From JANWZL01 sp041640815 (GTDB lineage Bacteria; Pseudomonadota; Gammaproteobacteria; Burkholderiales; Thiobacillaceae): a stretch of DNA of 25,865 nucleotides. Shown here piece after piece: positions 19,511 through 25,865 of this stretch. Both the position numbers and the translations under genes were made by a program. The notes beneath the pieces are model-generated. The model worked only from the letters and a program-made list of their open reading frames with translations, was not told the DNA's origin and did not search any database. Numbering within the stretch: position 1 is the first letter of the stretch; the number at the start of each line of letters is the position of its first letter. The DNA is taken from the NCBI GenBank assembly GCA_041640815.1, contig JBEPZO010000030.1, forward strand, positions 1-25,865, given 5' to 3'.

Positions 19511-20467
19511 ATGGGCATGTCACGCCGTTGCTTTCTACACGGCACGTTCGCCCTTGCCAGCCTGCCTTGGATAGCCGCTTGCGCGCGCAAGCCGTTTGCT
19601 ATCGGCGTACATCCTTGGATAGGCTACGAATCGTTCCGGTTGGCGCGTGAGTTTGGCTGGCTCCCCGAGGGGGTTGTGTTACACGAAGGCAAAAGCGCTC
19701 TGGATACCCTCGCCGGCCTGCGCCAAGGCCGCTTGGATGCCGGTGCTCTGACGCTCGACGAAACGATTGCGGCGCGTGTTAGCGGTGTGCCGCTGTCCGT
19801 TGTCTTGGTGTTCAATGTCTCGGCCGGCGCTGACGTGTTGCTGGTGCGCCCGGAGATCAAGACCTTAGCCGAGCTTGCAGGCAAGCGCATCGGGGTAGAG
19901 CGTAGCGCCGTCGGTGCGCTCATGCTAGTTAAAACGCTCAGTCATGCGGGGTTGGACGAATCAGCCATACAGGTCGTCGATATACCGGTCCCTGCGCAGC
20001 CAAAGGCTTGGCGGGAGGGGCGCATCGATGCGGCGATCACTTACGAACCCGTAGCTTCGCAACTGCGTCGCGAGGGCGCGGTTGCGCTGTTCGATAGCCG
20101 GCAGATCCCTGACACCATCTTCGATGTGCTGGCGGTGCGACGCGACCGTCTGATTGGACGCCGTCGTCTTCTGCGGCAGCTGATCGAAGCGCATTTCCGC
20201 GCCCTTGCCCATCTGCGGATCAACCGCGAGGATGCCATCTACCGGATCGCCACCTACCAAAAGACGACAGACGTGGACGTGCGGCGTGCCTTGGGTGGGG
20301 TGATGTTGCCTGGCTTGGAGGCCAACCATGTCTTCCTCAAGGCAGGCTCTCTCTTTCATCAAGCAGCGCAACAGCTGATGTCCTTGATGCACAGCAAGGG
20401 GCTTATTCCGCAGCGCGACGAGATGAAGCAACTGTTGGATGACCGTTATCTGCCAGTAAGTACCTAG
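19511..20467 (+). CDS. NMT1/SsuA-type solute-binding lipoprotein with Tat signal
   Basis: From ATG 19511 this protein has 318 residues; ATG 19517 is an equally good start and 19475 a longer one. The signal MSRRCFLHGTFALASLPW has a Tat motif (SRRCFL) and a lipobox IAAC, so it should be exported folded and lipidated. The mature part is a type II periplasmic binding fold: IGVHPWIGYESFRLAREFGW, then GRLDAGALTLDETIAARVSG, LAELAGKRIGVERSAVGALM and GRIDAAITYEP. These resemble NMT1/TauA/SsuA proteins that bind small organic ligands such as sulfonates or pyrimidine precursors. No ABC permease or ATPase gene lies nearby. Its TAG overlaps the GTG start of the next gene by one base. A sensory partner role is therefore likelier than transport; the ligand is unknown. 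Confidence 0.85.
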   Translation: MGMSRRCFLHGTFALASLPWIAACARKPFAIGVHPWIGYESFRLAREFGWLPEGVVLHEGKSALDTLAGLRQGRLDAGALTLDETIAARVSGVPLSVVLVFNVSAGADVLLVRPEIKTLAELAGKRIGVERSAVGALMLVKTLSHAGLDESAIQVVDIPVPAQPKAWREGRIDAAITYEPVASQLRREGAVALFDSRQIPDTIFDVLAVRRDRLIGRRRLLRQLIEAHFRALAHLRINREDAIYRIATYQKTTDVDVRRALGGVMLPGLEANHVFLKAGSLFHQAAQQLMSLMHSKGLIPQRDEMKQLLDDRYLPVST

Positions 20468-23400
20468 TGCTCATGACCCTAGCAGTGCGTTTGATGGTTT
20501 TGTCATTGTTTGCCAGCGTGCTAGGCACCTCATGGGCGTGGGCCAATGATGTGATCACCCTAGGCATCTTCGCCTGCCTGCCTAAGGCGGTAATGGCGGC
20601 ACGCTATGATCCCCTAGGGCAATATCTCAGTGAGCAGCTTGACCAGCCGGTGCGCTTGCTGTATCTCGACCAGGCTGAGATGGAGGAGGCGCTCGCCCAT
20701 AACCGGCTCGACCTCGTCTTCACCAACCCCAGCCATTACCTCCTGCTGCGCAGCCGCAACAGCCTTACCGGCGCGCTCGCCACGGCGATCAGCATCAAGA
20801 ATGGGCAGGCAACGCAAAGCTTTGGCGGCGTCATCATCGCGCCAGCCGCGCGGCATGACCTTTCGTCGTTGCGTGATCTCAAAGGTAAGGTCATCGCTAT
20901 TGCAGGCCCTAACTCTCTCGGCGGCTACCAGGCCCAGGCCTACGAGTTGCTGCTGGCCGGTGTGCGGCTACCCGAGATGGCCAAACTGTTGAGGCTCGGC
21001 GGCCAGGATGCGGTCGTAAAGGCGGTGCTTGCCGGCCGCGCCGATGCCGGTTTCATCCGCACCGGCGTGCTGGAGAGCCTGGTCGAGGAGGGGCGGCTGG
21101 ACCCAAAGCGGCTCAAGGTGCTCAACCGCCAGGAGTTGCGCGGTTTTCCCTACGTTGTTTCGACGCGGCTCTACCCCGAGTGGCCATTCATCGCCTTGCC
21201 GCATGTCGAGCCGCAGCTCGTGCGCCGCTTGATGGTCGCCTTGTTCTCCCTCGACGCTGAGCATCCGGCCGCGCGTGCCGCCAAGCTGGCAGGTTTTGCG
21301 CCGCCGGCGGATTATCAGGCGGTGGAAGCGCTGGCACGCGCTCTGCGTGTGCCTCCCTTCGATGCCTTGCCTGAGTTCAGTTGGTATGCGCTCTGGAAAC
21401 GCTTTGCGCCCTGGCTGATCGGCCTCGGGGTCTTGCTGTTCGCCCTGGCGGCGTCGGTGCTCACGCTATTGCGCCTCAACCATCGCCTCAAGCAAAGCCG
21501 CGCTGAACTGAGCGAAGCCGAGGCGCGCTACCGCCAGGTGGTCGAGCATAGCCCGAGCATCATCTTTAGCCTGACTGCCGACGGCCGTCTGCAATTCGTC
21601 TCGCCCAGCTGGACGGCCTTGCTTGGGCAGCCGGTGGCTGAGGTGCTTGGCCATGACTTTCACCAATTTGTCGTGCCCGAGGATCATCGGCGCTATACCC
21701 AGGCCCTGGCGGAGAGCCTCGCTAGCCGTCGCCCGCAAGGGCCGAACGAATATCGGGTGCTGCACCGCGACGGTGGCCTGCGTTGGCTGAGCGTGAACCT
21801 CGTGCCGCACTTCGATGCCAGCGGGCGCCTACTCGCGGTTTTCGGCAATGCTATCGATATCACGGCGCGCAAGGAGACCGAGGCATGGCTAAAAATCGCG
21901 GCTAGTGTTTTCACCAACGCTGGCGAAGGGATTTTCATCACCGACACAACTGGCTCGATCATTGATGTCAATAACGCTTTTTGCCGAATCACGGGCTACG
22001 CGCGCGAAGAGGTGCTCGGCCGCAATCCGAGGTTACTCAAGTCTGGTCGTCAGGGGCCAGAGTTTTATGCCGCCATGTGGCAGGCCTTGACCCAACAAGG
22101 ACACTGGAGCGGCGAGGTTTGGAATCGGCGCAAAAACGGCGAGGTATATGCCGAGATGCTCGACATCAGCGCCGTGCGCGACGAAGCAGGGCACATCACT
22201 CATTTCGTCGCCATCTTCTCCGATATCACCCTTCTTAAGGAGCACGAGCAGCGTCTGGAACATAGCGCCTACTACGATGCCCTAACTGGATTACCCAACC
22301 GCATGCTGCTAGCCGATCGCCTGCGCCAAAGCATGGCGCAGGTCCTGCGGCGTGGCACCAGGCTGGCAGTGGTGTATATCGACCTCGATGGCTTCAAGGC
22401 GATCAATGACCAGCACGGCCATGAGGCTGGGGATGAAATGCTGATTACCGTCTCGGGGCGCATGCGTAATACCTTGCGTGAGATCGACACCTTGGCGCGC
22501 ATGGGCGGGGATGAGTTCGTTGCGGTAATCCTCGATGTCGAAGGGGATTGCTCACTTCTGCTTACCCGCCTCCTCGAGGCTGCGGCGAGGCCGGTTCATA
22601 TCCAGGGCAAGTCCATGCAAGTCTCGGCCAGTATTGGGGTGACTTTTTATCCACAAGCCGAGGCGATCGATGCCGAGCAATTGCTCCGCCAGGCTGACCA
22701 GGCAATGTATCAGGCCAAGCTCGCCGGTAAGAATCGCTACCACTTATTTAATCTAGAAGAAGACAAGACGCTCCGCGGCCGCTATGAGAGCCTCGAACGC
22801 CTCCGTCTAGCCCTGCAGGCCGGCGAGTTCGTGCTCTATTACCAGCCGAAGGTGAACATGCGACAAGGCAAGGTTGTCGGCGCTGAGGCTTTGATCCGCT
22901 GGCTTCATCCCGAGCGCGGTCTGCTTCCTCCGGCCGAGTTCCTGCCTTGGGTGGATGGCCACGCGTTGTGCGTCGATATCGGGGAGTGGGTGATCGACAC
23001 TGCCCTCACTCAGCTAGAGTCCTGGCAGGCGCAGGGCATCGATATCCCCTTGAGCGTGAACATCGGCGCCTACCACATCCAACAGGAGGGTTTCGTCTCG
23101 CGTCTACGCGCTTTGCTCGCCGCACATGCGAGTGTCGATCCGGCCAAGCTCGTGCTGGAGGTTTTGGAGACCAGCGCCCTGAATAACCTGGACATGGTCT
23201 CACGCATCCTGCTCGAGTGCGAGGAGATCGGCGTGCATTTTGCGCTTGATGATTTTGGTACCGGCTATTCCTCGCTGGCTTACCTTAAGCGTTTGCCAGT
23301 CTCCTACCTGAAGATCGATAAATCATTTGTGCACGATATGCTCGACGATATCGCGGATTTGGCCATCGTTGACGGTGTTATCAGTCTTGCCGCCATCTTT

Positions 23401-23937
23401 GGCCGCCGCGTTGTAGCTGAGGGTGTGGAGACGACAGCGCATGGGGAGGTTTTGTTGATGCTCGGCTGTGAAGAGGCGCAAGGTTTCGGTATCGCTCCTC
23501 CGATGCCGGCGGCGGAGTTTCTTGCCTGGACGGCTAACTGGCAGCCAGAAATGAGCTGGCTCGATTGTCCGACCATCGGGCGCGATCGTGTGCCGGCCCT
23601 GCTAGCGGTAATCGAGCATCGGGCCTGGGTGCGCCGGGTTGAGCACTGCTTACGCGGTAGCTGCGAGGAGCCGCCGCCGATGGATATACACCGCTGTCGG
23701 TTCGGCCAGTGGCTAGACGGGGAGGTACAAGCGGGCCGTGCCGCAGGCCCCCGTTACGTAGCGCTGGACAAAGTGCACACGGGCATACACAAACTTGCGA
23801 CCGAGCTGCTGGCCGCTGCAGACAAAGAGGCTGTGCTCAACCGACTGCCAGAGCTACATGACTTGAGCGAGCAGCTAATGACTCAAGTGCGGCAGCTGTT
23901 GCTGGAGGAGGTCACGCGACAGAGGCCGAGGCGATAA
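20467..23937 (+). CDS. PhnD-type sensor, PAS-PAS-GGDEF-EAL-CZB cyclic-di-GMP protein
   Basis: This 1156-residue membrane protein would couple a periplasmic signal to cyclic-di-GMP turnover. A signal peptide (about 1-27) precedes a PhnD-like binding domain (28-290; GIFACLPKAVMAARYDPLGQ, DLVFTNPSHYLLL). A membrane helix lies near 313-336. Two PAS domains follow (about 350-470 and 478-595). The GGDEF domain keeps GGDEF at about 680-684. The EAL domain keeps AEALIRW near 806, VNIGAYH, LEVLET, DDFGTGYSSLAYLKRLP, KIDKSFV, EGVET and AQGF, so both activities may be intact. The C-terminus carries a CZB-type zinc domain: HRAW near 1051, CRFGQWLDGE near 1076 and HTGIHKLA near 1103. The start is GTG 20467 or ATG 20473, overlapping the lipoprotein gene. 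Confidence 0.92.
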   Translation: MLMTLAVRLMVLSLFASVLGTSWAWANDVITLGIFACLPKAVMAARYDPLGQYLSEQLDQPVRLLYLDQAEMEEALAHNRLDLVFTNPSHYLLLRSRNSLTGALATAISIKNGQATQSFGGVIIAPAARHDLSSLRDLKGKVIAIAGPNSLGGYQAQAYELLLAGVRLPEMAKLLRLGGQDAVVKAVLAGRADAGFIRTGVLESLVEEGRLDPKRLKVLNRQELRGFPYVVSTRLYPEWPFIALPHVEPQLVRRLMVALFSLDAEHPAARAAKLAGFAPPADYQAVEALARALRVPPFDALPEFSWYALWKRFAPWLIGLGVLLFALAASVLTLLRLNHRLKQSRAELSEAEARYRQVVEHSPSIIFSLTADGRLQFVSPSWTALLGQPVAEVLGHDFHQFVVPEDHRRYTQALAESLASRRPQGPNEYRVLHRDGGLRWLSVNLVPHFDASGRLLAVFGNAIDITARKETEAWLKIAASVFTNAGEGIFITDTTGSIIDVNNAFCRITGYAREEVLGRNPRLLKSGRQGPEFYAAMWQALTQQGHWSGEVWNRRKNGEVYAEMLDISAVRDEAGHITHFVAIFSDITLLKEHEQRLEHSAYYDALTGLPNRMLLADRLRQSMAQVLRRGTRLAVVYIDLDGFKAINDQHGHEAGDEMLITVSGRMRNTLREIDTLARMGGDEFVAVILDVEGDCSLLLTRLLEAAARPVHIQGKSMQVSASIGVTFYPQAEAIDAEQLLRQADQAMYQAKLAGKNRYHLFNLEEDKTLRGRYESLERLRLALQAGEFVLYYQPKVNMRQGKVVGAEALIRWLHPERGLLPPAEFLPWVDGHALCVDIGEWVIDTALTQLESWQAQGIDIPLSVNIGAYHIQQEGFVSRLRALLAAHASVDPAKLVLEVLETSALNNLDMVSRILLECEEIGVHFALDDFGTGYSSLAYLKRLPVSYLKIDKSFVHDMLDDIADLAIVDGVISLAAIFGRRVVAEGVETTAHGEVLLMLGCEEAQGFGIAPPMPAAEFLAWTANWQPEMSWLDCPTIGRDRVPALLAVIEHRAWVRRVEHCLRGSCEEPPPMDIHRCRFGQWLDGEVQAGRAAGPRYVALDKVHTGIHKLATELLAAADKEAVLNRLPELHDLSEQLMTQVRQLLLEEVTRQRPRR

Positions 23938-23994
23938 ACCCACACGGCGCTATACACCAGTGCCATTGGGACACGTTGGAAGACAACCGCAGCG

Positions 23995-25865
23995 TTAGGC
24001 GACCACTTTGAACTGAGCAACTAGCTGTTGCAATTGGCTGGCTGTGCTTCTCAGTGCGTGAGCGGATTGTTTTGCTTCGGCAGCAGAGGCCACATTTTCC
24101 TCTATCAGGCCAGAGATGCGCTCCATGTTGACCGCCACCTGCTCTGAGGCAACAGCCTGTTCGCGCGCTGCGTCGGCGATGTGGCGCGCCATTGAAGCTA
24201 CCTCCTCACTCGTACCGGTAATCTGGGCTAGCCCGGTGACGCTCTCGTTGATCTGACGTATCCCTTCCTCGACCACAGTGATCGCGCGTCTCATAGAATC
24301 GACGGCAGTGTCGGCGACTTGACGTATCTCCCCTACGGTCATCGTGATGTCAGCGGTTGAGGCAGTGGTGCGCTCGGCAAGCTTCCTCACTTCGTCAGCC
24401 ACGACTGCGAAGCCACGTCCCATCTCGCCGGCACGCGCCGCCTCGATGGCGGCATTCAGTGCGAGCAGATTGGTCTGATCAGCGATGTCTTTGATAACCT
24501 GTGTAATCTCGCCGATCTTGGCAACGGCGCCATTGAGCTCGGCAATGGTGCGAGAAGATGACTGCACTGCCTCGATCACCTGCCGCGTGGTGTCGGTACT
24601 CGCAGTGATGCGTTCTTGTGCCTTAGCGATCTGCGCTTGAGCGCCCGTGGCGGCCTGGGCAGCTTGTCCTGCAGACTCGGCGACCTCACGCACCGATTGA
24701 CTGAACTCTTCTGTCGCCGCAGCAATAGAAGCGGCGCTGTCCCTTTGCTGCTCGGACTGATCGACCACGGACGTCGTTTGCTGCTCGACCTGAGTCGATT
24801 GCTTATCGATGGTGCGTGCGGCGGACTGAATCTCGTCGATCATCACCTTCAGATGCACTTGCATCGCTGCGAGCTGGGTAAGCACTTTGCCCACCTCGTC
24901 GCGGCCGGAAATATCGATGTCCTCAGTGAGATCACCCTGCGCGATGCGTTCGAAGTGTTGAATAATGCGGTTCAGCGGCCGGGTGATGGCAGTCAGCAAG
25001 TTACTGGTGGTGGCCACGACGATGAGTATGGTAACGAGCACGCCCCCAATGGTTAAGTTGCGAAGCCTCTCATAGCGCGCTTGCGCAGCTTGATACTCTG
25101 TGCGCGCGACTGACTTTATTTCATCCTGGATTTCACGGGCTAGCTTGGCAGCCTTGTTGTATAGCGGGTTGATCCGCTGCAGCAAGATAAGATTCGCTTG
25201 CTCGAATTCACCGGCGAGCAGGGCCTCGCGTGCGGGCATCAACCCTTCCGTGAGATAGGCCTGGCGCGCTTCGGCGTACTGTGCTAAGAGCGGCTTGACC
25301 TTCGCGCCTAGCTCACGCCGCTCGAGCTCGGCCACCAAGGACTCCATCTCGTCGCGGTTCTTGATAATCGCATCGGTGTGCAGGGTCAAAGGATGATCGT
25401 GCAGCCGTACAAACGGGCTAGCGGGGTTGTGCTGCAGTCCTAGCAGCACCTGACGGCTGTTGTCGCTCATTAGCGTCGAGATGCGGCCAAGCATATCGAC
25501 CGGTTCCAGCCGCACTTGATAAGTACGGTCGAGGTCCTGGTTGGTAAGCACGATGCCGCCTAGACCGATGATTGCTCCACCGATGAGCAGAGTCAGCATC
25601 AAACCCATTACGGCGATCAGCCGCGCGCGGATGGAGACGCGCTTCCAAATCGGCGGGCGGGTATCCAGCGGTCGCTTGGTTTGGTTAAGCCGCTGATAGA
25701 GCGCCTCCGCCTTGGCGATGGCCTCGCGCTTCGGCTCCTGGCGTACCGACATATAGCCGACCGTCTCATCGTTTTGCCGGATCGGTACGACAAATGCATC
25801 CACCCAGTAGTGGTCGCCGTCCTTGGCGCGATTCTTGACCAGGCCACGCCAGGGATAGCCCTGTT
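23995..25865 (-). CDS. Aer-like methyl-accepting chemotaxis protein (cut by window edge)
   Basis: About 623 residues are in the window; the N-terminus lies beyond the right edge. The visible start GYPWRGLVKNRAKDGDHYWV, followed by DAFVVPIRQNDETVGYMSVR, is the end of an Aer-type PAS domain. Two membrane helices follow (IAVMGLMLTLLIGGAIIGLG and GGVLVTILIVVATTSNLLTA) with a helical periplasmic domain of about 150 residues between them. A HAMP domain (RPLNRIIQHFERIAQGDLTE) leads to the signalling hairpin, whose CheA/CheW-binding tip is intact: DQTNLLALNAAIEAARAGEM and GRGFAVVADEVRKLAERT. The C-terminus LVAQFKVVA has no CheR-binding pentapeptide. It is convergent with the cyclic-di-GMP gene, 57 bases apart. 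Aer-type PAS suggests redox or energy sensing, but the FAD-binding part is outside the window. Confidence 0.93.
   Translation of the reverse strand, partial: QGYPWRGLVKNRAKDGDHYWVDAFVVPIRQNDETVGYMSVRQEPKREAIAKAEALYQRLNQTKRPLDTRPPIWKRVSIRARLIAVMGLMLTLLIGGAIIGLGGIVLTNQDLDRTYQVRLEPVDMLGRISTLMSDNSRQVLLGLQHNPASPFVRLHDHPLTLHTDAIIKNRDEMESLVAELERRELGAKVKPLLAQYAEARQAYLTEGLMPAREALLAGEFEQANLILLQRINPLYNKAAKLAREIQDEIKSVARTEYQAAQARYERLRNLTIGGVLVTILIVVATTSNLLTAITRPLNRIIQHFERIAQGDLTEDIDISGRDEVGKVLTQLAAMQVHLKVMIDEIQSAARTIDKQSTQVEQQTTSVVDQSEQQRDSAASIAAATEEFSQSVREVAESAGQAAQAATGAQAQIAKAQERITASTDTTRQVIEAVQSSSRTIAELNGAVAKIGEITQVIKDIADQTNLLALNAAIEAARAGEMGRGFAVVADEVRKLAERTTASTADITMTVGEIRQVADTAVDSMRRAITVVEEGIRQINESVTGLAQITGTSEEVASMARHIADAAREQAVASEQVAVNMERISGLIEENVASAAEAKQSAHALRSTASQLQQLVAQFKVVA

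Overview
The window is ordinary, GC-rich bacterial chromosome, most likely from a betaproteobacterium. Three gene clusters support this: aspS with a DUF502 gene and an FmdB zinc-ribbon gene; ssb with a YajR-type transporter, divergent from uvrA; and glnE-ilvE-zf-CHCC. The genus cannot be named from the sequence. I see no tRNA, rRNA, insertion sequence, phage gene or CRISPR array. Both ends cut genes: aspS on the left and an Aer-like chemoreceptor on the right.

Layout, left to right. Positions 1-1111 (minus) hold FmdB, DUF502 and the start of aspS, with an intrinsic terminator between FmdB and DUF502. After a 347-base gap, 1459-4479 (minus) carries ssb, an unrecognised 326-residue protein and a stand-alone acyl-activating enzyme resembling the ligase half of Aas. 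A YajR-like exporter (minus) and uvrA (plus) diverge from 5948-6411. uvrA and acs converge on a 361-base gap that is the most unusual part of the window. acs diverges from glnE over 81 bases. ilvE, a CHCC zinc-finger gene and a secreted DUF302 gene follow as a short plus-strand operon. hemN (minus) and algC (plus) diverge from a structured 430-base gap. algC is followed by a Tat-type solute-binding lipoprotein, a 1156-residue PhnD-PAS-PAS-GGDEF-EAL-CZB protein and a convergent chemoreceptor.

Most of the genes are housekeeping: translation, DNA repair and replication, acetate activation, nitrogen control, branched-chain amino acids, haem and exopolysaccharide precursors. The right-hand 6 kb is a sensory island. 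Its two periplasmic ligand-binding modules, cyclic-di-GMP synthesis and breakdown domains, a zinc-binding domain and a chemoreceptor suggest that small-molecule sensing is linked to surface or motility decisions. The neighbouring sugar phosphomutase could supply exopolysaccharide, but that link is only inferred from position.

The strongest anomaly is at 9304-9639. The last 11 codons and stop of acs occur three times in tandem, about 145 bases apart. The two extra copies are preceded by palindromic elements of about 70 bases. The extra copies differ from acs almost only at synonymous positions, so they diverged while coding for the same acetyl-CoA synthetase C-terminus. The second notable feature is the algC leader. 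It holds a perfect terminator hairpin with no plus-strand gene before it and a second hairpin directly ahead of the start codon.
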